64,000 bases of DNA from Robertkochia sediminum. Its GTDB lineage: Bacteria > Bacteroidota > Bacteroidia > Flavobacteriales > Flavobacteriaceae. Both the position numbers and the translations under genes were made by a program. The stretch spans positions 5,518 through 69,517 of the forward strand of contig NZ_JADMKT010000082.1 of the NCBI RefSeq assembly GCF_016786255.1. Direction: 5' to 3'. Positions 8,890 through 17,377 of the stretch are shown here, in pieces (the first letter of the stretch is position 1; every line of letters starts with the position of its first letter). The notes beneath the pieces were generated by a model. It had not been told where the DNA came from and searched no databases. It saw nothing but the letters and a program-made list of their open reading frames with translations.

Positions 8890-11442
8890 ATGGATGACAA
8901 TTTTTCACCTAGAGTAAAAGACGTGATCGCCTACAGTAAAGAAGAAGCCCTGAGACTCGGGCACGACTTTATTGGGACCGAACACCTTATGCTCGGACTT
9001 TTACGAGACGGAAACGGAAAAGCTATTGACATTCTTACGGCCTTAAGTATCGATCTGGAGACCTTAAGACGTAAGGTAGAGATCTTGTCCCCGGCCAATT
9101 CTAATTCCGGGGTCAACACCAATGATAAACGAAACCTTCATCTGACCCGACAAGCCGAAAGAGCTCTTAAGACCACCTTTTTGGAGGCCAAACTCTTTCA
9201 AAGCACCTCGATAAACACTGCGCACCTGCTATTGTGTATTCTGAGGAATGAGAACGACCCAACCACCAAACTTTTAAACCGGCTTAAAGTGGATTACGAC
9301 AATGTGAAAGAACAATTCAAGCTCATGATCACCAGTGATGATGACTTTATAGACTCGCCAACGGCAGAATCGTTTTCTGACGATCCTTCCGATAGCGACG
9401 ACCAAAAAGATTCTCCCTTCGGAGGCTCTTCCTCTGCAGGTAAGAGCAATAAGAAATCTAAAACTCCAGTTTTAGACAACTTCGGAAGGGACCTCACCCA
9501 GCTTGCGGAAGAAGACAAGCTCGACCCGGTTGTGGGCCGTGAAAAAGAGATCGAAAGAGTATCGCAGATCCTTAGCCGACGCAAGAAGAACAATCCGCTG
9601 CTCATCGGTGAGCCCGGGGTGGGTAAAAGTGCTATAGCCGAAGGGCTGGCACTGCGAATCGTTAAAAAGAAAGTGTCGCGTATTCTCTACAACAAACGCG
9701 TGGTTACCCTCGACCTGGCATCGCTGGTAGCAGGAACCAAATACCGCGGTCAGTTCGAAGAGCGTATGAAGGCCGTGATGAATGAACTGGAAAAGAATGA
9801 CGACATCATTCTCTTTATCGATGAGATCCACACCATTGTTGGTGCAGGCGGTGCTACAGGTAGCTTAGACGCTTCGAATATGTTCAAGCCGGCACTGGCA
9901 AGAGGAGAGATCCAATGTATTGGTGCCACTACCCTGGACGAATACCGTCAGTACATCGAAAAGGACGGTGCCCTGGAGAGAAGGTTCCAAAAAGTGATCG
10001 TTGAGCCTACTTCTGTAGAAGAGACCGTAGAGATACTCAATAACATCAAAGGAAAATACGAAGAACACCACAATGTGATCTATACGCCGGAAGCTATTGA
10101 AGCGTGTGTGAAGCTCACCAACAGGTACCTCACAGACCGTTTCCTTCCGGACAAAGCGATCGACGCCCTCGATGAGGCCGGATCGCGCGTTCACATTACC
10201 AATATGGAAGTTCCAAAACAGATCCTGGAGTTGGAAAAACAACTGGAGCAGGTGAAGGAGCTGAAGAATTCGGTGGTTAAAAAACAGAAATACGAAGAAG
10301 CTGCCAAGCTCAGAGACGATGAAAAACGTCTGGAAAAAGAGCTGCAGGTGGCCCAGGAAAAATGGGAAGAAGAATCTAAGCTCCACCGCGAAACCGTAAG
10401 CGACGAGAACGTTGCCGACGTGGTCTCCATGATGAGCGGAGTACCTGTGACCAGGATCGCTAAGGCAGAAAGCTCTAAACTGGCCGAATTACCGGAACTG
10501 ATCAAAGGAAAGGTTATTGGTCAGGATGAAGCTGTTGCTAAGGTCGTTAAAGCCATTCAACGTAACCGCGCCGGACTTAAAGATCCGGATAAACCTATCG
10601 GATCCTTCATCTTTCTCGGACAAACCGGGGTGGGTAAAACCCAATTGGCCAAGGTGCTGGCGTCACAACTCTTCGATTCTGAAGACGCTCTCTTGCGTAT
10701 CGACATGAGCGAATACATGGAGAAATTCGCCGTATCACGTCTTATCGGAGCACCTCCGGGATACGTAGGATATGAAGAAGGCGGACAGCTTACCGAAAAA
10801 GTACGCAGAAAACCTTACGCAGTGATCCTTCTCGACGAGGTGGAAAAAGCACACCCCGACGTATTCAATATGCTGTTGCAGGTACTCGACGATGGTTACC
10901 TTACCGATAGCCTTGGAAGAAAGATCGATTTCCGAAATACGATCATTATCATGACCTCGAACATCGGAGCGCGTCAGCTCAAAGACTTCGGACAAGGAGT
11001 TGGCTTCGGTACCACTGCCAAAAAGGAACAGGCCGACGCCCACGCCAAAAGCGTGATCGAAAACGCCCTTAAAAAGGCCTTTGCACCGGAATTCTTGAAC
11101 CGTATAGACGATGTGGTGGTATTTAATCCGCTTGAAAGAGAAGACATCCACAAGATCATCAATATCGAGTTGGAAAAACTCTTTGGCCGTATCAAAGGAC
11201 TGGGGTACAATCTCAAGCTTACGAAAAAAGCCAAGGATTACATTGCCGATAAAGGATTCGACAAACAGTACGGAGCTCGTCCGCTCAAAAGGGCGATCCA
11301 GAAATATATCGAAGACGCCCTGGCAGAAGAGATCATCAGTTCAAACCTCAGTGAAGGAGACAGTATTCAAATGGACCTGGATGAGAAAAAGGACGAACTA
11401 ACGATCAAGATCACCAAACAGGAAGAATCGACAGAATCCTAA
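8890..11442 (+). CDS. clpC: ATP-dependent Clp protease ATPase subunit ClpC
   Basis: AAA+ unfoldase of 850 aa that feeds proteins to ClpP. Two Clp-N repeats occupy about residues 1-145. The first ATPase has Walker A GEPGVGKS (240-247); a UVR-like coiled-coil segment (KYEEAAKLRDDEKRLEKEL) lies in the middle domain; the second ATPase has GQTGVGKT (577-584) and the usual GYVGYEEGG pore region. An upstream in-frame ATG at 8836 would add 18 residues of non-family sequence; I chose 8890 because MDDNFSPRVKDVIAYSKEEA is the conserved family start and a purine-rich stretch precedes it. A terminator follows the gene. The UVR segment supports ClpC over ClpB or ClpA. Confidence 0.95.
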   Translation: MDDNFSPRVKDVIAYSKEEALRLGHDFIGTEHLMLGLLRDGNGKAIDILTALSIDLETLRRKVEILSPANSNSGVNTNDKRNLHLTRQAERALKTTFLEAKLFQSTSINTAHLLLCILRNENDPTTKLLNRLKVDYDNVKEQFKLMITSDDDFIDSPTAESFSDDPSDSDDQKDSPFGGSSSAGKSNKKSKTPVLDNFGRDLTQLAEEDKLDPVVGREKEIERVSQILSRRKKNNPLLIGEPGVGKSAIAEGLALRIVKKKVSRILYNKRVVTLDLASLVAGTKYRGQFEERMKAVMNELEKNDDIILFIDEIHTIVGAGGATGSLDASNMFKPALARGEIQCIGATTLDEYRQYIEKDGALERRFQKVIVEPTSVEETVEILNNIKGKYEEHHNVIYTPEAIEACVKLTNRYLTDRFLPDKAIDALDEAGSRVHITNMEVPKQILELEKQLEQVKELKNSVVKKQKYEEAAKLRDDEKRLEKELQVAQEKWEEESKLHRETVSDENVADVVSMMSGVPVTRIAKAESSKLAELPELIKGKVIGQDEAVAKVVKAIQRNRAGLKDPDKPIGSFIFLGQTGVGKTQLAKVLASQLFDSEDALLRIDMSEYMEKFAVSRLIGAPPGYVGYEEGGQLTEKVRRKPYAVILLDEVEKAHPDVFNMLLQVLDDGYLTDSLGRKIDFRNTIIIMTSNIGARQLKDFGQGVGFGTTAKKEQADAHAKSVIENALKKAFAPEFLNRIDDVVVFNPLEREDIHKIINIELEKLFGRIKGLGYNLKLTKKAKDYIADKGFDKQYGARPLKRAIQKYIEDALAEEIISSNLSEGDSIQMDLDEKKDELTIKITKQEESTES

Positions 11443-11474
11443 TTCGAATTCCTATAAAATTCAAATTTCATCAT

Positions 11475-11507
11475 AACGCGATAAACGGTTGTTTATCGCG
11501 TTTTTTT
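11475..11507 (+). terminator. Intrinsic terminator after clpC
   Basis: Perfect 12-bp stem AACGCGATAAAC / GTTTATCGCGTT with loop GGTT, followed by T5 past the stem (seven T in all, 11501-11507), 32 nt after the clpC stop codon. Confidence 0.93.
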
Positions 11508-11565
11508 ATGCTAAAGACACATATACTCCTTAAATTCGTAAAGATTCAATAAAACCAGGAGAAAC

Positions 11566-12939
11566 ATGGAGAAAACAGTTATCGGCAGTGAAGAATGGGT
11601 GGCCCTTCCCGACTTAAGCATTCCGGCTATAAAGGTCAGGGTAGACAGTGGAGCAAAAACCTCAGCACTTCACGCTGTTAACATCCAACCTTTTCAACGC
11701 AACAACGAAACCTGGGTCTCTTTTGATGTATACCCCCTTCAGCATAACGGTAAGAAAATGATCAGCTGCCAGGCCTTCGTGGTCGATAAACGTGTGATCA
11801 AAAGTTCTACCGGGAATCGCGAAAACAGGTATATTATCAAGACCCCTGTGACCATTGGCAATGCAACCTGGGACATTGAGATGTCTCTAACCAACAGAGA
11901 CAGCATGGGATATCGCATGCTCTTCGGGCGCGAAGCCATGCTTGGACGCATGATCGTTGACCCCGAGAACAGCTTTATGCTCGGCAACTACACCAAAGCC
12001 GATATCGACCAGAAATACCAAACCGATATTACCTATAAGAACGGATTGAAAATTGGCCTTCTAGCCAGTAATCCTGAGCTCTACAGCAATAAAAGGATCA
12101 TAGAAGCCGGTGAAAGTCGCGGTCATCAGATCGAATTCTACAACATTCGCCAATGTTATATGAAACTCGACGCACAACGTCCGGAGATCCATTACCGGGG
12201 TGGTAAGATCCTTAACGACCTCGATGCTGTGATCCCTAGAATTAAGCCCAGCATGACCTTTTACGGCTGTACGCTCACCAGACATTTCGAATCGCTCAAT
12301 ATATTTTGCCTAAATACCTCTGCCGCCATCAGGCAGGCCCGGGATAAGATCTATTCCCTTCAGCTATTGCTTAAGAACGGGATCGAGATCCCAACTACCG
12401 GATTTGCAAATTCACCACTTGACACCAACGACCTTATCAATATGGTAGGTGGCGCACCTCTTATCGTAAAGCTTCTCGAAGGTACTCAGGGTAAAGGTGT
12501 CGTATTGGCAGAAACCAAGAAGGCTGCAGAAAGTGTGATCAATGCCTTTAAAAGTCTTGATGCCAACATCCTCGTCCAGGAATTCATCAAAGAGGCCGGT
12601 GGAAAAGATCTCCGACTTTTCGTGATCAACGGGAAGGTGGTAGCTGCCATTCAAAGAGCAGCACCTCCGGGTGAATTCAGAGCCAATGTCCACCTCGGAG
12701 GCATCGCAACAGTGATCAAACCTACAGCCGAAGAGAAAAAAATAGCCGTACGAGCCACTAAAGCCATGGGACTCGATGTGGCCGGTGTAGATGTAATACG
12801 TTCCTCTAAAGGCCCATTACTTTTAGAAGTGAACTCATCACCCGGACTGGAAGGTATCGAAACCGCTACCAATCTGGGCATTGCCGAACAAATGATCATG
12901 GCGATCGAGAAAAAACTGAACTGGAAGCCTGAAGCCTGA
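11566..12939 (+). CDS. RimK-like ATP-grasp ligase with N-terminal retropepsin-like (putative zinc protease) domain
   Basis: The 457-aa protein joins two domains. Residues about 1-145 match the RimB/RloA2-type domain historically called ATP-dependent zinc protease, with the aspartic-protease-like motif RVDSGAKTSALHA. Residues about 160-457 are an ATP-grasp ligase of the RimK type, with IVKLLEGTQGKGVVLAE (nucleotide binding), VQEFIKEAGGKDLRLFVI, and LLEVNSSPGLEGIE (metal-binding end of the active site). RimK in Enterobacteria adds glutamates to the C-terminus of ribosomal protein S6. The substrate here is not shown by the sequence. A TAAATTCG promoter-like box lies about 30 nt upstream. The next two small genes are on the same strand with short gaps and may share the transcript. 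Confidence 0.9.
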   Translation: MEKTVIGSEEWVALPDLSIPAIKVRVDSGAKTSALHAVNIQPFQRNNETWVSFDVYPLQHNGKKMISCQAFVVDKRVIKSSTGNRENRYIIKTPVTIGNATWDIEMSLTNRDSMGYRMLFGREAMLGRMIVDPENSFMLGNYTKADIDQKYQTDITYKNGLKIGLLASNPELYSNKRIIEAGESRGHQIEFYNIRQCYMKLDAQRPEIHYRGGKILNDLDAVIPRIKPSMTFYGCTLTRHFESLNIFCLNTSAAIRQARDKIYSLQLLLKNGIEIPTTGFANSPLDTNDLINMVGGAPLIVKLLEGTQGKGVVLAETKKAAESVINAFKSLDANILVQEFIKEAGGKDLRLFVINGKVVAAIQRAAPPGEFRANVHLGGIATVIKPTAEEKKIAVRATKAMGLDVAGVDVIRSSKGPLLLEVNSSPGLEGIETATNLGIAEQMIMAIEKKLNWKPEA

Positions 12940-12981
12940 TCATACAAACACATGATCAAAAACCCCCAATCGTAAAACCAA

Positions 12982-13377
12982 ATGCAGACAATGTCTTCTA
13001 TCCCCCAAGACTTCATTAATGTAGAAAGATCAGATCTCGGTACTTTTTACTTTTACTCCAATATGGTCATTGGTATTTTAGAGGAAGGGACCATCCTCGA
13101 CCTTGACACCACTTCGAAACTCATAGCCCTTAGTGAGCGAAATTTCGGCCTAAGAGATTTTGTATACATCTCCTTGCGTCTCCACTCCTATTCGGTAGAT
13201 CCGACCATATATCCCTACCTCACCGAAATGAAAAACCTCAAAGGAATAGCCATTGTAAGTGAAAAGGCCAGCTACCGGAAAAACTTCGAGGTGGAGAAGC
13301 AGTTCTATGCTCATAACATGAGAATTTTCAACGATTTAGACGAAGCTATCCTCTGGAGCAGGAACCTCATCGAATAA
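12982..13377 (+). CDS. Small conserved hypothetical protein, first of a tandem paralogous pair (SpoIIAA/STAS-like)
   Basis: The protein is 131 aa without signal peptide or membrane segment. It aligns by eye with the next gene: both have a hydrophobic strand ending in G-I-[LI]-x-EG, then ISxRLxSYSxxP (here ISLRLHSYSVDP), then NFxVEKxF (NFEVEKQF), then FNDLDEAILW near the end. The pattern resembles the SpoIIAA/STAS-like small alpha/beta proteins common in Flavobacteriia, but this is a fold guess. A second ATG lies four codons in (12991). No catalytic residues are evident. Function is unknown. Confidence 0.8.
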   Translation: MQTMSSIPQDFINVERSDLGTFYFYSNMVIGILEEGTILDLDTTSKLIALSERNFGLRDFVYISLRLHSYSVDPTIYPYLTEMKNLKGIAIVSEKASYRKNFEVEKQFYAHNMRIFNDLDEAILWSRNLIE

Positions 13378-13464
13378 ATGTGTAACTCACAGGATACTTG
13401 TCAGGAAATCAGCAAGCCAACAGTATTTTCCCCTTGGATTTAACCTGACAGACCTAACACTTCG

Positions 13465-13869
13465 ATGATCAAAACCATTCAGAATGACTTTGTCACCCTG
13501 AAGTTTCACGACACTTATGTGATTGGAATTATCCATGAAGGCATAGACCTGGAAACAGAACAGGGAGCAGAGATCTTTAATCTTTGCAATCAATTTTACG
13601 GAGACAAGCCCTACGCAATTATCTCCTACCGACTAAACTCTTATTCTTTTAATCCGTTCATGCATCAGGAAGTTGTGAACCAGCAACCCAACCTGATCTC
13701 GTTTGCCATCGCTGCGCATTCACCGGTGCAGCGTATGAACTTTGCTATCGAGAAAATGTTCTTGAAGGTCCCTAACGGTTTCTTTAACAATCTTCAGGAC
13801 GCTATAGCATGGACACAAAAACAGGTCGAGAAAAGCCCTAAGCGCCAAGCATCTCCGAAGTCACACTAA
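13465..13869 (+). CDS. Small conserved hypothetical protein, second of a tandem paralogous pair (SpoIIAA/STAS-like)
   Basis: This 134-aa paralogue of the preceding protein shares ISYRLNSYSFNP, NFAIEKMF and FNNLQDAIAW at matching positions. It ends with a basic tail (KSPKRQASPKSH) that the first copy lacks. The gap between the pair is 87 nt. Its last 32 nt overlap the 3' end of hutH, which runs the other way, so the tail may have been created by read-through into the hutH end. Function unknown; the tandem arrangement suggests duplication with possible partnership. Confidence 0.8.
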   Translation: MIKTIQNDFVTLKFHDTYVIGIIHEGIDLETEQGAEIFNLCNQFYGDKPYAIISYRLNSYSFNPFMHQEVVNQQPNLISFAIAAHSPVQRMNFAIEKMFLKVPNGFFNNLQDAIAWTQKQVEKSPKRQASPKSH

Positions 13870-15349
13870 GACTATCGATAAATTTCTTTGTTTGTTCAAT
13901 ATCGTCGTGCAATACGCGATCCTGATCTACAAAAGGCACCTCTGCGGTATACTTCTCCAGGAACACTTCTATACGTTCCGAACTCTTTAACGGTCTTCTG
14001 AAGGCCATTGCCTGAGAGGCATTCATAAGCTCAATAGCCAACACACTCTTCAGATTTTCCACGATACGTAAACATTTGGTCGCTGCATTAGCTCCCATAC
14101 TTACGTGATCTTCCTGTCCGTTAGACGACACAATACTATCTGTACTGGCCGGTGTGGCCAATTGTTTACTCTGACTTACAATACTGGCAGCGGTATATTG
14201 CGGGATCATAAACCCGGAATGCAACCCGGGATCATTAACCAAAAAGGCCGGCAAGCCTCGTAATCCGGAAATAAGCTGGTAAGTTCTTCGCTCCGAAATA
14301 CTCCCTAATTCAGCCAGGGCGATCCCCATATAGTCCAGGGCCAAGGCCAGGGGTTGTCCGTGGAAATTACCCCCGGAGATGATCTCATCTTCTTCTACAA
14401 AAACATTAGGGTTATCGGTAACGCTATTGATCTCTGTACCGAACACCCTTGTCACATGGTCCAGCGCATCTTTAGAGGCGCCGTGTACCTGTGGCATACA
14501 ACGGAAAGAATACGGGTCCTGTACATTTTTTTTCTCTTGCTGTGCGAGCTCACTCCCCTTGGTAAATTCCAGAATGCGCGCAGCCGTATCCAACTGCCCT
14601 TTGTGGGGTCGTATTTCATGAATGAGCTTATTAAACGGCTCCAACCTTCCGTCAAAAGCTTCTAAGGAAACCGCCCCTATCAGGTCGGCCAGGTAAGAGA
14701 GTTTATGCCCCTGCAACAAGCTCCACACCCCATAGGCTCCCATGAACTGTGTTCCGTTAAGCAGGGCCAAGCCTTCTTTTGACTGTAAGGTTACAGGCTC
14801 CCAGTTAAAATGGTTCAATACTTCTGAAGCAGGCTTGATCTCCCCCTTAAAATACACCTCTCCACGCCCCAATAACGGGAGGGCAAGGTGAGCCAGTGGC
14901 GCAAGGTCTCCCGATGCTCCAAGTGAGCCCTGGGTGTAGATCACAGGCAATATATCATGATTGTAAAAGTCAATTAAGCGTTGTACGGTAAGTAACTGTA
15001 CCCCGGAATGCCCATAGCTTAGCGACTGTACTTTAAGCAAAAGCATGATCTTTACGATGGCCTCAGGCACCTTCTCTCCGGTACCACAGGCATGCGACAT
15101 CACCAGGTTCTCCTGCAGGTGACTCAGGTTCTCTCCTGAGATCTTAATATTACACAACGATCCGAACCCTGTATTGATACCGTAAACCGGTCGCTGATCG
15201 GCTGCCATCTTCTCATCGAGATAAGCACGACAGGCTTCGATCTTTCGGGCAGCCTCTTCTGAAAGTGCGAGTTCGTAATTTTCAGACAACAGGGTATTCA
15301 AAACTTCCAAACTAAGCTCTTCAGACGAAATATGATAAACTTTGCTCAT
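13838..15349 (-). CDS. hutH: Histidine ammonia-lyase
   Basis: At 503 aa this enzyme of the MIO-dependent ammonia-lyase family converts L-histidine to urocanate and ammonia. The MIO prosthetic group forms from Ala145-Ser146-Gly147 in GSLGASGDLAPLAHLAL. The selectivity region reads NLVMSHACGTGE, with the Ser-His pair usual for histidine lyases, rather than the RSH or HH forms of tyrosine and phenylalanine lyases. The catalytic Tyr region YGINTGFGSL is intact. No other hut genes (hutU, hutI, hutG) are in the window, so histidine breakdown would depend on genes elsewhere. Its 3' end overlaps the convergent small gene by 32 nt. Confidence 0.92.
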   Translation of the reverse strand: MSKVYHISSEELSLEVLNTLLSENYELALSEEAARKIEACRAYLDEKMAADQRPVYGINTGFGSLCNIKISGENLSHLQENLVMSHACGTGEKVPEAIVKIMLLLKVQSLSYGHSGVQLLTVQRLIDFYNHDILPVIYTQGSLGASGDLAPLAHLALPLLGRGEVYFKGEIKPASEVLNHFNWEPVTLQSKEGLALLNGTQFMGAYGVWSLLQGHKLSYLADLIGAVSLEAFDGRLEPFNKLIHEIRPHKGQLDTAARILEFTKGSELAQQEKKNVQDPYSFRCMPQVHGASKDALDHVTRVFGTEINSVTDNPNVFVEEDEIISGGNFHGQPLALALDYMGIALAELGSISERRTYQLISGLRGLPAFLVNDPGLHSGFMIPQYTAASIVSQSKQLATPASTDSIVSSNGQEDHVSMGANAATKCLRIVENLKSVLAIELMNASQAMAFRRPLKSSERIEVFLEKYTAEVPFVDQDRVLHDDIEQTKKFIDSLSVTSEMLGA

Positions 15350-15577
15350 GATATACGCAATACAGTTAGTAATTGTTCAAGATCCTGGTTTTACAACCTA
15401 CACTCCCCTGGTAAAAGGGTCTTTGACCACACCTTGGTGTTCCTGCCCAGGGAAAATTGCTGCGAAGAACGTAAAACTCCCCATTACAGACAAGACTTTG
15501 CCTTTATATTACACCCATCGAGAAGACGCCGATCTCCGGAGACCAGGAGAATATCGACCTGCGTTGCAAGGTACGAC

Positions 15578-17092
15578 CTATTTTTTCAATGCACTCAGAT
15601 GCAAAAAGGCATCTCCCAGAAAATCGATGATATCGGTGGCCGTAAGGGCCCACTGTGACGTTTGCCGTACTGCAATATCGGCTGCCAATCCGTGAATATA
15701 AACTCCGAGCCGTGCCGCCTCCATAGCAGTATATCCCTGCCCCAGTAATGAAGCTATAACCCCCGTAAGCACATCGCCGCTACCCCCGGTAGCCATTCCC
15801 GGGTTTCCCGTTGAATTAAAATAGACCTCACGTCCATTTGTCACCATGGTATAAGCCCCTTTAAGCACCAGAACAACTCCTTTTTGAGAGGCCATAGCCA
15901 TGGCTTTTTCCATCATTCCCCTGTCACTACCCCACGCCCCGGCAAGTCGACGGAATTCCCCGGGATGGGGTGTGAGCACAGCATTTTCCGGCAGGAATCG
16001 CCAAAGCCGGGGATCACCGGCCAATATATTCAAAGCATCGGCATCCAGCACCAACTTTCCATGGTAATGTTCCAGCAGATCGGCAAGAGCTTTAGCAGTA
16101 TCGTCATGAGTGCCCAAACCAGGACCTATGGCAAACACATCAGGATCGAAATCCGGTCTGATCTCATCAAGATGATCTACCCCTGTAACAGGCACACACA
16201 TCACCTCCGGCACTGCTGTTTGAAACACCCCATAACCACATCGGGGCACCAGGGCAGAAACCAATCCGCTACCTGCTGTCAAGGCTGCTTCGGCACACAT
16301 TAGAGGCGCACCGATCTTCCCGTAGCTCCCACCGCAAACCAGCACATGACCATAACTCCCTTTATGTGAAAATCGCTCCCTCCTTCGCAGCATCGCAACC
16401 ATCTCTTCTTCCTCCGTAAAAAAGAAAGGTGTAACCTCAGCCGCTATAAAATCTTTATCCTGATCAATACCAACAACACTCCAGCTGCGCGTAAACTTAC
16501 CGGTATCCGGAAGCAGGAATACCAACTTGGGCAGCTCAAAAGTGTAGGTATGTTGAGCCTTGATCACCGCATGCTCATCTGGAACCATGCCATTCATGAA
16601 GAGTCCCGAAGGAACATCTACCGCAATAATCTTGACCGCTGCGGCATTCAAATGCCCAATGAGCCCTGCCACCCAGGCAGGTGGTTCCCGGTTAAGGCCG
16701 ATACCAAAGATCGCATCGACCACCAGATCTCCCTCTTCAATTACAGGGTAAACACTTCCCTCATGAAGCTCATCTATTGCCACCCCGGTTTCCAGTAACC
16801 GGTCGTAATTCAGTAGAAAATCAGCAGACCTGTGCTTGCTGAAATTCACGATAACCGCCCTGACCTTATAACCTGCATCAGAAAGATACCTCGCTATGAC
16901 CAGACCGTCTCCCCCGTTATTTCCGATCCCGGAAAACACCCAAACCGTGCCTTCTACCGGCAAAAAGGCGTCCCTTAAACGCCTGAACACCCTGAAAGCA
17001 GCCCGCTCCATAAGCTCAATACTGCTTATTTGCTGCCGCGATATTGTGATGTTATCAGCAATACGTATCTGATCTGCATTAAAAATCTTCAT
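15578..17092 (-). CDS. Bifunctional NAD(P)H-hydrate epimerase / ADP-dependent NAD(P)H-hydrate dehydratase
   Basis: The 504-aa two-domain metabolite-repair enzyme restores hydrated NADH and NADPH. The N-terminal YjeF_N epimerase domain (about 1-210) contains NNGGDGLVIARYL and DAIFGIGL. The C-terminal ribokinase-like dehydratase domain (about 225-500) contains GPGLGTHDD, VLTPHPGEFRRL and the ATP/ADP-site motif GMATGGSGDVLTG. This fusion is standard in bacteria (nnr, YjeF). The 228-nt gap to hutH (15350-15577) shows no gene. It is divergent from the thr operon and faces it across a 285-nt regulatory region. Confidence 0.95.
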   Translation of the reverse strand: MKIFNADQIRIADNITISRQQISSIELMERAAFRVFRRLRDAFLPVEGTVWVFSGIGNNGGDGLVIARYLSDAGYKVRAVIVNFSKHRSADFLLNYDRLLETGVAIDELHEGSVYPVIEEGDLVVDAIFGIGLNREPPAWVAGLIGHLNAAAVKIIAVDVPSGLFMNGMVPDEHAVIKAQHTYTFELPKLVFLLPDTGKFTRSWSVVGIDQDKDFIAAEVTPFFFTEEEEMVAMLRRRERFSHKGSYGHVLVCGGSYGKIGAPLMCAEAALTAGSGLVSALVPRCGYGVFQTAVPEVMCVPVTGVDHLDEIRPDFDPDVFAIGPGLGTHDDTAKALADLLEHYHGKLVLDADALNILAGDPRLWRFLPENAVLTPHPGEFRRLAGAWGSDRGMMEKAMAMASQKGVVLVLKGAYTMVTNGREVYFNSTGNPGMATGGSGDVLTGVIASLLGQGYTAMEAARLGVYIHGLAADIAVRQTSQWALTATDIIDFLGDAFLHLSALKK

Positions 17093-17144
17093 TTCACAGC
17101 GATTTAAGCGATTTGTTATGTATTTATTATTTTTTATGTTAAAG

Positions 17145-17175
17145 TTTGTTCAGGTCATCAAAGTTCCTACATTTG
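17145..17175 (+). promoter_or_regulatory. Promoter of the thr leader-thrABC operon
   Basis: TTTG (17145-17148), a 19-nt spacer, then TACATTTG (17168-17175): a complete match to the Bacteroidota housekeeping form TTTG-N19-21-TAnnTTTG. The predicted start of transcription is near 17181, about 200 nt before thrA, which leaves room for the leader peptide and its hairpins. Confidence 0.75.
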
Positions 17176-17191
17176 ACATGAAAACATATTC

Positions 17192-17290
17192 ATGCCATTA
17201 ACCAACCACATACCCTCTTTCAGAACCTTCCACCCGGAAGGCGCATTTGGCATGACCTCTACCATTACAACCACCATTATCACCCCTTAG
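17192..17290 (+). CDS. Putative thr operon leader peptide
   Basis: A short reading frame ends TSTITTTIITP-stop, encoded ACC TCT ACC ATT ACA ACC ACC ATT ATC ACC CCT TAG at 17255-17290. Nine of ten codons before the final Pro are Thr or Ile (the other is Ser), matching in style the E. coli thrL run of Thr and Ile codons that senses charged tRNA-Thr and tRNA-Ile. Two in-frame starts exist: ATG 17192 (32 aa, about 10 nt from the predicted transcript start) and ATG 17252 (12 aa, with GGAAGG ten nt before it). The frame sits between a consensus promoter and thrA, with hairpins on both sides. Too short for routine gene calling. Confidence 0.75.
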   Translation: MPLTNHIPSFRTFHPEGAFGMTSTITTTIITP

Positions 17291-17340
17291 GGGGTAATGT
17301 TATTCATATGAACCAAAGCATATGACCCGTATTTCGGGTC
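17226..17340 (+). promoter_or_regulatory. Leader hairpins between promoter and thrA (possible attenuation region)
   Basis: Three small perfect hairpins surround the leader peptide's control codons: CCTTCC-ACCC-GGAAGG (17226-17241), which would hide the GGAAGG before ATG 17252; ACCCC-TTAG-GGGGT (17282-17295), overlapping the leader stop codon; and GACCCG-TATTT-CGGGTC (17324-17340). CATATG occurs at 17305-17310 and 17319-17324 and could pair across the gap. None is followed by a T-run, so a classical transcription attenuator is not evident. A translational or Rho-linked mechanism is equally possible. Confidence 0.45.
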
Positions 17341-17377
17341 TGAAACACCGCATACCCAATAACCAATAAAATCCTCT

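Noticed and set aside
17305-17340. Classical intrinsic attenuator before thrA
   Set aside because: The hairpins are short and no T-run follows, so a rho-independent terminator cannot be claimed.
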